Assembly: GCA_019751915.1 (NCBI GenBank)
Contig: JAIEMS010000006.1
Coordinates: 62,001-126,000 of the forward strand
Length of the DNA: 64,000 nt
Direction of reading: 5' to 3'
Origin: Burkholderiaceae bacterium
Lineage (GTDB): Bacteria > Pseudomonadota > Gammaproteobacteria > Burkholderiales > Burkholderiaceae_C
Shown: piece after piece, positions 1 to 8,861 of the stretch
How positions within the stretch are numbered: position 1 is the first letter of the stretch
Layout: each line of letters begins with the position of its first letter
The notes under the pieces: generated by a model
The model's input: only the letters and a program-made list of their open reading frames with translations
Databases searched by the model: none
What the model was told of the DNA's origin: nothing
Position numbers and translations under genes: made by a program

Positions 1-58
1 TGGAGCTTCAATCATGCCCCTATTGTCCCCGCATTGGGCTGTTCAGGTGCTGGCAGGG

Positions 59-637
59 TTAGCGTTTGAGGCCCAGCACCCCGAGCATTTGCTCGGTTTG
101 TTGTTGCATTTTTTCTTGCATTTGCGTCACCATCGTGCGCGACTGCTCGGCGTAATTTCCCATCAGACCCTGCAACATGGGCGATTGGGTGCTCATAAAT
201 TGGGCCCAAATCTCGGGTGTCACACTGGGCGACTGCTCGGCCATTTTGGTTTGCATATCGGTAAAGAGCTGAACATTCTTTTCGAGGTAGCTGCCCATAA
301 ACCCCTGCATGGCATGGCCATAGACCCGAATGATGTTGGACAAAACGGCCTCTGTGAACAGCGGGGCACCGCCAGCTTCTTCTTCCAAAATGATTTGCAG
401 CAAAATGCTGCGCGTAATGTCTTCTCCGGTTTTGGCATCGCGCACCACCAAGTTTTTGTGGGCCATTACCAACTGCTTGACTTCTACCAGCGTGATGTAG
501 CTGGAGGTATCGGTGTCATAGAGGCGTCGGTTGGGGTATTTTTTAATGACGCGCTGCGCTGCCTTAGCGGCAGGCACAGGTTCTTTTTCTTGCACTGGCG
601 ACTCCTCGGGCGATGATGCCCATTGTTTAGATTGCAT
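59..637 (-). CDS. phaR: Polyhydroxyalkanoate synthesis repressor PhaR
   Basis: DNA-binding regulator of PHA granule genes: in the known family it binds PHA polymer and the phasin promoter. The N-terminal PhaR DNA-binding domain is clear (residues about 25-95, with the signature VIKKYPNRRLYDTDTSSYIT). A granule-associated region follows (GHAMQGFMGSYLEKN) and a Met/Gln-rich C-terminal tail (TQMQEKMQQQTEQM). I use the ATG at 637, giving 192 residues; a GTG at 661 would add eight residues and neither has a convincing Shine-Dalgarno. It is divergent from aat. The phaC-phaA-phaB genes are not in the window. Identity is secure; the start is moderately sure. Confidence 0.93.
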   Translation of the reverse strand: MQSKQWASSPEESPVQEKEPVPAAKAAQRVIKKYPNRRLYDTDTSSYITLVEVKQLVMAHKNLVVRDAKTGEDITRSILLQIILEEEAGGAPLFTEAVLSNIIRVYGHAMQGFMGSYLEKNVQLFTDMQTKMAEQSPSVTPEIWAQFMSTQSPMLQGLMGNYAEQSRTMVTQMQEKMQQQTEQMLGVLGLKR

Positions 638-738
638 TGCGGCTGATTTTAGGATGCCCACATGAAGATTTACTGATACCAGCAGTGCCCTGCATGGTTC
701 ACAATGGTGTCGCTTCCATCAACCATTCCACCGGATTA

Positions 739-1494
739 ATGCACCCCCCTTTGCCTTGGTTAGAACCCAACGCCCCTTTCCCCGCTCCCAGCAGCGCTTG
801 GGCAGCGGGCGACCCTGCCCCCGGATTGCTGGCCGCCGGTGCTGCACTGGACGTAGCCCACCTGCGCCGGGCCTACAGCGAAGGCATTTTTCCGTGGTTT
901 AGCGCAGGCCAGCCGATTTTGTGGTGGGCACCCGACCCGCGCATGGTGTTGCCGGTGGCGCAATTTCGGCTACACCGTTCGTTGCGGCGGGCGCTGCTGA
1001 AATTTCGGGCCGATCCCAGCTGTGAGATTCGCATTGACCACGCTTTTAGCCAAGTGGTGAGCGCGTGTGCCAACGCACCGCGCCAAGGGCAGCAGGGCAC
1101 TTGGATCGTGGCCGAGATGCAGGCCGCTTACGCCGATTTTCATGCCGCAGGCTACGCCCACAGCATCGAAACCTGGATCAATGGAGCCTTGGTCGGAGGC
1201 CTTTATTGCATTGGCATGGGCCGGGCCGTATTTGGCGAATCTATGTTTGCCCACCAAACCGATGCCTCCAAAATCGCTTTGGCCGCGCTGGTCTGTCTGT
1301 GTCGCCACCACCAAGTAGCGCTGATTGATTGCCAGCAAAACACCCGGCATTTGGCTTCGCTGGGGGCGCATGAAATAACCCGCTCCGATTTTCTGGCACA
1401 TATCCACCAAGCACGTACCCAGCCAGACCTCGACTGGCAATTTGACCCCCTATACTGGAACACGCTTTTGCCCCCTACAGCCATTGCGGAATGA
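739..1494 (+). CDS. aat: Leucyl/phenylalanyl-tRNA--protein transferase
   Basis: Cytosolic N-end-rule enzyme: it moves Leu or Phe from aminoacyl-tRNA to N-terminal Arg or Lys of proteins, marking them for ClpS/ClpAP. The family signature is present ([20 protein letters not shown]), as are the later [11 protein letters not shown] and [14 protein letters not shown] motifs. The frame is open from a TTG at 637, but the ATG at 739 gives 251 residues, typical of the family. The stop overlaps the bpt start by four bases (ATGA), so the two transferases are translationally coupled. Confidence 0.95.
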   Translation: MHPPLPWLEPNAPFPAPSSAWAAGDPAPGLLAAGAALDVAHLRRAYSEGIFPWFSAGQPILWWAPDPRMVLPVAQFRLHRSLRRALLKFRADPSCEIRIDHAFSQVVSACANAPRQGQQGTWIVAEMQAAYADFHAAGYAHSIETWINGALVGGLYCIGMGRAVFGESMFAHQTDASKIALAALVCLCRHHQVALIDCQQNTRHLASLGAHEITRSDFLAHIHQARTQPDLDWQFDPLYWNTLLPPTAIAE

Positions 1495-2228
1495 CGCAAC
1501 TCAACGACCTCCCGCTTCCAACGCTACAGTTTTATGCCACGGCCCCCTACCCGTGCAGCTACCTGGCCGACCGGCAGGCACGCTCACAGGTGGCAACGCC
1601 GGGGCATTTGGTGCGCAGTGACAATTTTTCTGATTTGGTAGCCCAAGGTTTTCGGCGCAGTGGCATGTTTACCTACCGACCTTACTGCGATGGTTGCCGG
1701 GCCTGCACCCCCTTGCGCGTGTTGGCGCAGGCTTTCAAGCCAGACCGCAGCCAGCGCCGCGCACAAAAACGCCACGGCCAGCTTCAAACCCGCATACTGC
1801 GCCCCAGCTTTGTGCCCGAGCATTACCAGTTGTACCTGCGTTACCAAAATGGCCGCCATGCCGGGGGCGGTATGGACCACGACAGCATTGACCAGTACAC
1901 CCAGTTTTTGCTGCAAAGCCGCGTCGATACCCGGCTGGTGGAGTTTCGCCAGCCCAGCCCGAACCACCCAGACGGCATTCTCAAGATGGTGTCGATTTTG
2001 GACGTTCTTGAAGATGGCTTGTCTGCCGTTTACACCTTCTACGAGCCAGAACCTCACTGTAGCTATGGCACCTACAACATTCTTTGGCAAATTCACCAAG
2101 CCCGCACCTTAGGGCTAGAGCACGTTTATTTGGGCTATTGGATCAACGCCAGCCCCAAGATGAGCTACAAAGCAAGCTACCATCCGCACCAAATTTTGCG
2201 GGATGGACGATGGTTTACAGGGGGCTAA
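1491..2228 (+). CDS. bpt: Aspartate/glutamate leucyltransferase (bacterial Ate1-like)
   Basis: Transfers Leu from Leu-tRNA to N-terminal Asp or Glu, extending the N-end rule begun by aat. Family motifs are visible at the N terminus ([18 protein letters not shown]) and in the [12 protein letters not shown] cysteine cluster. The C-terminal half carries the GNAT-like [18 protein letters not shown] segment characteristic of these enzymes. It has 245 residues, the usual length. The start codon overlaps the aat stop. The pairing aat-bpt is common in Burkholderiales. Confidence 0.94.
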   Translation: MTQLNDLPLPTLQFYATAPYPCSYLADRQARSQVATPGHLVRSDNFSDLVAQGFRRSGMFTYRPYCDGCRACTPLRVLAQAFKPDRSQRRAQKRHGQLQTRILRPSFVPEHYQLYLRYQNGRHAGGGMDHDSIDQYTQFLLQSRVDTRLVEFRQPSPNHPDGILKMVSILDVLEDGLSAVYTFYEPEPHCSYGTYNILWQIHQARTLGLEHVYLGYWINASPKMSYKASYHPHQILRDGRWFTGG

Positions 2229-2272
2229 ATTTCACAAGGTAAAATCGGCGAACCTTCTACACGTTCGCAAAA

Positions 2273-3064
2273 ATGAAAAAAACAGACCCCGGAATCCACC
2301 ATAAACCCAGCGTTCAGGTAATTGAACGCATGTTTGCACTGATAGACGTTCTGGCTTCCAGGGAAGAACCCATCTCGCTGAAAGAAATCAGCGAAAAAAC
2401 CGGGTTACACCCTTCCACCACCCACCGCATCTTGAACGATTTGGCTACAGGGCGTTTTGTGGATCGCCCTGAAGCGGGCAGTTACCGCCTTGGCATGCGG
2501 CTGCTGGAGTTGGGTAATCTGGTCAAGGCGCGCCTGAGTGTGCGCGATGCCGCACTGGTGCCGATGCGTGATTTGCACAAACTGATTCAGCAGCCGGTGA
2601 ATTTGAGCATGCGCCAAGGCGACGAAATTATTTACGTTGAACGCGCCTACAGCGAGCGCTCGGGCATGCAGGTGGTGCGGGCCATTGGCGGGCGTGCCCC
2701 CTTGCACCTGACATCGACGGGCAAACTTTTTTTGGCTGCGGACGATCCCCAGCGTGTGCGCGGCTATGCCATGCGCACTGGTTTGGCTGGGCACACACGC
2801 AACAGCATCACCCAATTGGCTGTTTTAGAGCGTGAACTGGCCAAAGCACGCCAGTATGGCGTGGCCCGTGACAACGAGGAGTTGGAACTGGGGGTGCGCT
2901 GCATGGCCGCAGGTGTCTACGACGACCAAGGCACACTGGTGGCAGGCTTGTCGATTTCTTCGCCCGCAGACCGCCTCGATGAGGGCTGGTTATCGAAGTT
3001 ACAAGCGGCTGCCCGCGATATTTCGCTGGCGCTGGGATACATCGAAACCACAGCCCCAGCATAG
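2273..3064 (+). CDS. IclR family transcriptional regulator
   Basis: A 263-residue regulator with an N-terminal winged helix-turn-helix (about residues 14-75, SLKEISEKTGLHPSTTHRIL) and a C-terminal IclR effector-binding domain (about 90-255, including GGRAPLHLTSTGKLFLA and a Cys-containing GVRCMAAGVYD segment). IclR proteins usually control catabolic genes in response to a small acid; no such operon lies alongside, so the target and ligand are unknown. It is convergent with the peptidase gene at 3081, only 16 bases away. Confidence 0.9.
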   Translation: MKKTDPGIHHKPSVQVIERMFALIDVLASREEPISLKEISEKTGLHPSTTHRILNDLATGRFVDRPEAGSYRLGMRLLELGNLVKARLSVRDAALVPMRDLHKLIQQPVNLSMRQGDEIIYVERAYSERSGMQVVRAIGGRAPLHLTSTGKLFLAADDPQRVRGYAMRTGLAGHTRNSITQLAVLERELAKARQYGVARDNEELELGVRCMAAGVYDDQGTLVAGLSISSPADRLDEGWLSKLQAAARDISLALGYIETTAPA

Positions 3065-3080
3065 GCACGACAAAAGGGCT

Positions 3081-4154
3081 TCAGCCGTTGCCACCACGCA
3101 CAGGGGAGACGGCTGAACGAAGTGCTGGCATCGATTCGACCCAGTTACGGACACGTTCGGCATCGCCCAAGCGGCTGAATTTTCCGGCTGAATCCAAGAA
3201 AACCATGATCAGTTTGCGCCCCGATATTTGCGTTTGCATGACCAAGCATCGCCCCGCCTCGGCGATATAACCGGTTTTTTGCAGACCAATATCCCATGCT
3301 GGGTTTTTCACCAAACGGTTGGTGTTGTTGTATTGCAGCGTTTTGCTGCCGACGGCAACTTCGTGTCCGGGGGAGGTGGAGAATTCACGCAACACCGGAT
3401 CGCTGTGTGCCACATTGACCAGCACCGCCAAATCGCGCGCACTCGATTGGTTGTTGCTCGATAAGCCTGTGGGGTCCACATAACGGGTATCTGCCATGCC
3501 CAAAAGACGGGCTTTGGCATTCATTTGCGCTACAAATGCTGACAATCCACCGGGGTAAGTACGGCCCAACGCATGGGCGGCCCGATTTTCGCTGGACATC
3601 AGAGCCAAGTGCAGCATTTCCCGGCGCGATAGTGTGGCTCCGACAATCAGGCGTGAACGGCTGCCTTTTTCGGTATCCACATCATCTTCGGTGATGGTAA
3701 TGAGTTCCTCCATCGGCAAGCGCGCTTGCGAGACGATCAGGCCTGTCATCAGTTTGGTCAGTGAAGCAATGGGTAAAACGGCCTGATCGTTTTTACGCAG
3801 CAGCACTTCGTGGGTGTCTTGGTCAACCACCAGCGCCACGCTGGATTTGAGGTCCAGCGGATCGCTGACATGGTGCAGACCGGCCATTTCACCAAATGAA
3901 GGGCGAGCCACCGCTGCTGCTGTTGCGGCTACCAACGCTGCTCTGCGTGCCGAAGTGCGGGTCGCTACCGGACGTGTAGATTTTGCAGACCTGACCGATT
4001 TCTGCAGGGCAACACTGGTTTGCTGTTTTTTGCCGACGGCTTTTTTGCGTTCTGTGGCTTGGGCCGCAGGCAACGACAACGAAAGCCCGACTATGGCAAC
4101 AGACAATACCTGAACAAAAGAACGCAATGCTGCGTGAGGACGACGGCAAATCAC
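3081..4154 (-). CDS. pbpG: D-alanyl-D-alanine endopeptidase (PBP7-like, S11 family)
   Basis: Periplasmic peptidoglycan hydrolase of the S11 family that cuts D-Ala-meso-DAP cross-links. All three active-site motifs are present in order: SLTK (SxxK), SSEN (SxN) and KTG (LQKTGYI). A signal peptide is followed by a Lys/Ala-rich linker before the catalytic domain. The frame stays open to 4238, but that extra N terminus is simply translated leuA terminator hairpin. I therefore choose the GTG at 4154, which has GGAG seven bases upstream and puts a normal signal sequence (SVAIVGLSLSLPAAQA) at the N terminus. Length 357 residues. Confidence 0.88.
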   Translation of the reverse strand: MICRRPHAALRSFVQVLSVAIVGLSLSLPAAQATERKKAVGKKQQTSVALQKSVRSAKSTRPVATRTSARRAALVAATAAAVARPSFGEMAGLHHVSDPLDLKSSVALVVDQDTHEVLLRKNDQAVLPIASLTKLMTGLIVSQARLPMEELITITEDDVDTEKGSRSRLIVGATLSRREMLHLALMSSENRAAHALGRTYPGGLSAFVAQMNAKARLLGMADTRYVDPTGLSSNNQSSARDLAVLVNVAHSDPVLREFSTSPGHEVAVGSKTLQYNNTNRLVKNPAWDIGLQKTGYIAEAGRCLVMQTQISGRKLIMVFLDSAGKFSRLGDAERVRNWVESMPALRSAVSPVRGGNG

Positions 4155-4201
4155 AAAGGGTCTCCAAACGACAAAAGTGGTTGTGAATGTAATGACAATA
4201 A

Positions 4202-4235
4202 AAAATCGCGCAAGATCAATATCTTGCGCGATTTT
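4202..4235 (-). terminator. Strong hairpin terminator after leuA
   Basis: A 15-bp perfect inverted repeat (arms 4202-4216 and 4221-4235, loop CAAT) ends in a T-run on both strands. It lies about 45 bases beyond the leuA stop, so it most likely ends the leuA transcript. It lies upstream of the pbpG GTG start. Confidence 0.85.
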
Positions 4236-4279
4236 CAATAGAGGGCACTAATTATAGTGTTTCAAATCGAAAGCTTGCA

Positions 4280-5818
4280 TTAACCCTGTGCAGCAACCCG
4301 ATCAGCCTTGCTGTGCAGTTTGTTCAAAGCACTCAAGTAGGCCTTGGCCGATGCCACCACGATGTCTGGATCAGCACCTACACCGTTGACCACCCGGCCA
4401 CTGCTTTGCAAGCGCACTGTCACTTCGCCTTGACTTTCGGTGGAGCCGCTGATGGCGTTGACCGAGTAGAGCACCATCTCAGCACCGCTTTGCACATGCG
4501 ATTCGATGGCTTTGAGCGATGCATCGACTGGCCCGTTGCCGTCCGATTCGCCCTTGACTTCTTTGCCTGCGACCGTAAAGACCACGCTGGCGTGGGGGCG
4601 TTCGCCAGTTTCGCTGTGCTGCGACAACGAGACAAAACCATACTGCTCTTTGTCGTTGTGTACGCTTTCATCGTTGACCAGCGCCAAGATATCTTCGTCA
4701 AAGATATCGCTCTTGCGGTCGGCCAGCTCTTTAAAGCGAGAAAAAGCCGCATTGGTTTCGGTTTCGCTGTCCAAGCTCACGCCCAATTCTTGCAGGCGCT
4801 GTTTGAAGGCATTGCGGCCACTGAGCTTACCGAGCACAATTTTATTGGCACTCCAGCCGACATCTTCGGCGCGCATGATTTCGTAAGTGTCGCGGGCCTT
4901 GAGTACGCCGTCTTGGTGGATGCCGCTGGCGTGGGCAAAAGCGTTGGCACCGACCACTGCCTTGTTGGGTTGCACCACAAAGCCGGTAATTTGGCTGACC
5001 ATGCGGCTGGCAGCAACGATGTGCTGGGCGTCGATGCCCAAGTCCAAGTTGAAATAGTCGCGCCGGGTTTTGACGGCCATGACCACTTCTTCCAGGGCAC
5101 AATTGCCAGCGCGTTCGCCCAAGCCATTGATGGTGCATTCGATTTGGCGCGCACCGCCAATTTTGACCCCGGCCAGTGAGTTAGCGACGGCCATGCCCAA
5201 ATCGTTATGGCAATGCACCGACCAGATGGCTTTGTCGCTGTTGGGTATGCGCTCGCGCAATGTTTTGATGAAATTGCCGTACAGCTCTGGGATGGCATAG
5301 CCGACGGTGTCGGGCACATTGATGGTGGTGGCACCTTCGGCAATCACGGCTTCAATCACCCGGCACAAGAAGTCTGGGTCACTGCGGTAGCCGTCTTCGG
5401 GGCTAAATTCAATATCACCACACAGATTTCGGGCAAAGCGAACAGCTTGCTTGGCCTGCTCCAACACCTGCTCGGGTGTCATGCGGAGCTTTTTTTCCAT
5501 GTGCAGCGCTGACGTTGCAATGAAGGTGTGGATGCGCGCTCGATTGGCACCTTGCAAGGCCTCGGCAGCCCGGGCGATGTCGCGGTCGTTGGCCCGCGAG
5601 AGTGAGCAAATGGTCGAATCTTTGATGGCGTTGGCAATCATCTGCACGGCCTCAAAGTCGCCATTGGAGCTGGCGGCAAACCCAGCTTCGATCACGTCCA
5701 CTTTCAGGCGTTCCAACTGGCGGGCAATACGGAGTTTTTCGTCTTTGGTCATCGAAGCGCCGGGCGATTGTTCGCCATCGCGCAAGGTGGTGTCAAAAAT
5801 GATCAATTGGTCGGCCAT
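4280..5818 (-). CDS. leuA: 2-isopropylmalate synthase
   Basis: First committed step of leucine synthesis: condenses acetyl-CoA with 2-ketoisovalerate. The HMGL-like TIM barrel starts at once ([18 protein letters not shown], with the metal-binding Asp), followed by the [14 protein letters not shown] metal and active-site motif and [18 protein letters not shown]. The C-terminal LeuA allosteric domain for leucine feedback occupies about residues 390-505. The ATG at 5818 has AGGAG upstream and gives 512 residues. The frame runs on to 5902, but that segment contains the attenuator hairpin and is not coding. Upstream lie a leader peptide and attenuator, then pssA. Confidence 0.96.
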   Translation of the reverse strand: MADQLIIFDTTLRDGEQSPGASMTKDEKLRIARQLERLKVDVIEAGFAASSNGDFEAVQMIANAIKDSTICSLSRANDRDIARAAEALQGANRARIHTFIATSALHMEKKLRMTPEQVLEQAKQAVRFARNLCGDIEFSPEDGYRSDPDFLCRVIEAVIAEGATTINVPDTVGYAIPELYGNFIKTLRERIPNSDKAIWSVHCHNDLGMAVANSLAGVKIGGARQIECTINGLGERAGNCALEEVVMAVKTRRDYFNLDLGIDAQHIVAASRMVSQITGFVVQPNKAVVGANAFAHASGIHQDGVLKARDTYEIMRAEDVGWSANKIVLGKLSGRNAFKQRLQELGVSLDSETETNAAFSRFKELADRKSDIFDEDILALVNDESVHNDKEQYGFVSLSQHSETGERPHASVVFTVAGKEVKGESDGNGPVDASLKAIESHVQSGAEMVLYSVNAISGSTESQGEVTVRLQSSGRVVNGVGADPDIVVASAKAYLSALNKLHSKADRVAAQG

Positions 5819-5872
5819 GTGTTTTCTCCTAGTTTCTGGTAACGGGTTGCCCGCAAGGTCAAAATTTTGGTG

Positions 5873-5912
5873 CCCAAAACAAAAGGCCCGTTGCGGGTGC
5901 ATACGGGCCTTT
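5873..5912 (-). terminator. Leucine attenuator terminator upstream of leuA
   Basis: On the minus strand the arms AAAGGCCCGT (plus 5903-5912) and ACGGGCCTTT (plus 5882-5891) form a 10-bp stem followed by a T-rich tract. The promoter-side arm contains GCCCGT (5903-5908), which is exactly complementary to ACGGGC (5947-5952) inside the leader-peptide codons. That gives a competing antiterminator pairing. This is the architecture of transcription attenuation by a leader peptide. Confidence 0.85.
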
Positions 5913-5935
5913 GAGGAAAAGTGTGCGCGCGCGCT

Positions 5936-5992
5936 CTACTGTCTCCGCCCGTGGAGGGATAGCAGTAGGATGGCTAGGGCAAACGTTTTCAT
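5936..5992 (-). CDS. leuL: Leucine operon leader peptide
   Basis: An 18-residue open reading frame, MKTFALAILLLSLHGRRQ, ends 23 bases before the attenuator hairpin. Five of its 18 codons are leucine; three are CTA, a codon expected to be rare in a GC-rich genome, and three of the leucine codons are adjacent (CTA-CTG-CTA). Stalling there when Leu-tRNA is scarce would leave the His-Gly-Arg codons free to pair with the terminator arm and let leuA be transcribed. The function is inferred from the layout; no strong Shine-Dalgarno is visible. Confidence 0.82.
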   Translation of the reverse strand: MKTFALAILLLSLHGRRQ

Positions 5993-6032
5993 GTGTGCCA
6001 ATGTAGCACAGTTGTGGCAATGCCGCAGAGCA

Positions 6033-6869
6033 TCATTTGTGCAAGCCGCGTTCGTCAGGCTCTTCGGTGGAGGTGCTAATGACGCTGGTCTGCTGGCCTT
6101 TGGCTTTGCGCCAAGCGTAAACGCCGTAGCCACTGAGTCCATAAAGTACAAAAACGCCAAACATCACAATCGGTGGGTGGATGTTAATCACTGCGATGGC
6201 CAATGCTATCAATACGATAAAGATGAAAGGCACGCTTTTTCGCATTTGCACATCTTTGAAGCTGTAAAACGGCACATTCGTTACCATGGTCAGGCCTGCG
6301 TAGAGCGTAAAGCCAAACATCACCCAGGTAATTTGCCCCCAGTTGAGCAAGAACGAATCGGCACCGCGCTGCACACCCAGCTCGGTCATGAGCCAAATAA
6401 AGCCAGCCACCAAAGCGGCAGCAGCGGGCGATGGCAGCCCTTGAAAGTAGCGCTTATCAACCACACTGGTATTGACATTAAAGCGGGCTAAACGCAGCGC
6501 TGCGCAAGCACAATAGACAAATGCGGCAATCCAGCCCCAACGCCCCAAGTCTTTGAGCGCCCAAACGTAGGCAATCAGTGCCGGTGCTGCCCCAAACGAG
6601 ACCATATCGGACAGGGAGTCCATCTGTTCACCAAAAGCGCTTTGGGTGTTGGTCATGCGGGCTACCCGACCATCAAGGCTGTCGAGCACCATGGCACAAA
6701 ACACCCCAATCGCCGCCATATCAAAGCGACCGTTCATGGCCATGACGACGGCGTAAAAACCACCAAACAGCGCCGCCAGTGTGAACAGATTAGGGAGGAT
6801 GTAAATCCCTTTTCGGCGCTGACGCACCATCACTTGGGCGTTTTGCGTGGACTCATTGTCGTCTTGCAT
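6033..6869 (-). CDS. pssA: CDP-diacylglycerol--serine O-phosphatidyltransferase
   Basis: Integral membrane CDP-alcohol phosphatidyltransferase that makes phosphatidylserine, the precursor of phosphatidylethanolamine. The catalytic CDP-alcohol motif is intact (DSLDGRVARMTNTQSAFGEQ followed by MDSLSD), and there are several hydrophobic helices. The ATG at 6869 gives 278 residues and is preceded by GGAGG at a good distance. That ribosome-binding site lies inside a copy of the dispersed ATAGCTGCT repeat. The gene sits between ilvC and leuA, a conserved Burkholderiales order. Confidence 0.93.
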   Translation of the reverse strand: MQDDNESTQNAQVMVRQRRKGIYILPNLFTLAALFGGFYAVVMAMNGRFDMAAIGVFCAMVLDSLDGRVARMTNTQSAFGEQMDSLSDMVSFGAAPALIAYVWALKDLGRWGWIAAFVYCACAALRLARFNVNTSVVDKRYFQGLPSPAAAALVAGFIWLMTELGVQRGADSFLLNWGQITWVMFGFTLYAGLTMVTNVPFYSFKDVQMRKSVPFIFIVLIALAIAVINIHPPIVMFGVFVLYGLSGYGVYAWRKAKGQQTSVISTSTEEPDERGLHK

Positions 6870-6929
6870 CAAATTGACCTCCAGCGCTTGCTTATGAAGC
6901 ATAAGCAGCTATTAAAACAATAGTATTTC
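6850..6929 (-). repeat. Dispersed ATAGCTGCT repeat, copy upstream of pssA
   Basis: Read on the minus strand it runs ACTATTGTTTTAATAGCTGC, then TTATGCTTCATAAGC, then AAGCGCTGGAGGTCAATTTG, and it ends at the pssA ATG. It matches the copies at 8804 and 47668 in the ACTAT, ATAGCTGCT, AGCGCT and GATTTG/AATTTG blocks. The copy supplies the GGAGG ribosome-binding site of pssA. Confidence 0.7.
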
Positions 6930-6994
6930 GGCTCCGCCAGCCAGCGCTGGAGGAAAGGCGCAGTGTAGCCCGTAAGACACCTGTGCCAGCAACG

Positions 6995-7018
6995 AAAAAG
7001 GCCACCGAAGTGGCCTTT
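6995..7018 (-). terminator. Terminator after ilvC
   Basis: On the minus strand AAAGGCCAC-TTCG-GTGGCCTTT forms a 9-bp stem with a TTCG loop and a T-run. It lies 25 bases beyond the ilvC stop. It suggests that pssA-leuA are transcribed by partial read-through or from their own promoter. Confidence 0.85.
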
Positions 7019-7042
7019 GGAGATCGGGGCAAAGTCGCCAGA

Positions 7043-8204
<1,162 letters not shown>

Positions 8205-8229
8205 AAATGGCTTGAATCGATGGTTGAGG

Positions 8230-8721
8230 TCAAGCCCGCAAAATACGTTCGCCTCGGCCAATGCCGCTGGCACCGGTACGCACGGTTTCCAAAATCGCAG
8301 TGCGATCGAGTGCTTGCAAGAAGGCATCATTTTTGGTGTGGTCGCCGGTAAGTTCGATGGTGTAGCTCTTGTCGGTAACGTCAATGATGCGACCGCGAAA
8401 GATGTCGGCCATGCGCTTCATCTCTTCGCGCTCTTTGCCCACAGCGCGCACTTTGACCATCATCAATTCGCGCTCGGTGTATGCGCCTTCGGTCAAGTCG
8501 ACCACTTTCACCACTTCGATCAGGCGGTTTAAGTGCTTGGTGATTTGCTCAATAACGTCTTCAGAACCTGTGGTCTGGATGGTCATGCGCGACAGCGACG
8601 GGTCTTCGGTCGGGGCCACGGTGAGCGATTCGATGTTGTAGCCACGGGCCGAGAACAAGCCCACCACGCGCGACAGGGCACCGGGTTCGTTTTCGAGCAG
8701 AACGGCAATGATGTGTTTCAT
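8230..8721 (-). CDS. ilvH: Acetolactate synthase small (regulatory) subunit
   Basis: Regulatory subunit of acetohydroxyacid synthase; it binds valine and stimulates the catalytic subunit. An N-terminal ACT domain (about residues 3-75, IIAVLLENEPGALSRVVGLF and ARGYNIESLTVAPTEDP) is followed by the C-terminal ALS_ss domain. The ATG at 8721 gives 163 residues, the usual length. It lies directly downstream of ilvI, separated by 140 bases that contain a copy of the dispersed repeat. Confidence 0.96.
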   Translation of the reverse strand: MKHIIAVLLENEPGALSRVVGLFSARGYNIESLTVAPTEDPSLSRMTIQTTGSEDVIEQITKHLNRLIEVVKVVDLTEGAYTERELMMVKVRAVGKEREEMKRMADIFRGRIIDVTDKSYTIELTGDHTKNDAFLQALDRTAILETVRTGASGIGRGERILRA

Positions 8722-8803
8722 GACAATGGATTCCTCTTTTTGCTGCCCTCGCCCAACGCTGGTAAGCGCTGGGTTTGGCAAACAATAGATTCGTCTTAAA
8801 AAT

Positions 8804-8857
8804 AACTATCGAAATGATAGCTGCTCAAGCTTACAGAATAAGCGCTAGATGGCTCTA
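8804..8857 (+). repeat. Dispersed ATAGCTGCT repeat, copy between ilvH and ilvI
   Basis: Contains ACTATCGAAATGATAGCTGC followed by TCAAGCTTACAGAATAAGCGCTAG. It is non-coding here. It has the block order (ACTAT, ATAGCTGCT, GCTT, AAGCGCTAG) that the copies at 6850 and 47668 also show. Confidence 0.7.
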
Positions 8858-8861
8858 GGAC

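Noticed and set aside
1-58. End of an upstream gene at the left edge
   Set aside because: No stop or family motif could be assigned in 58 bases.
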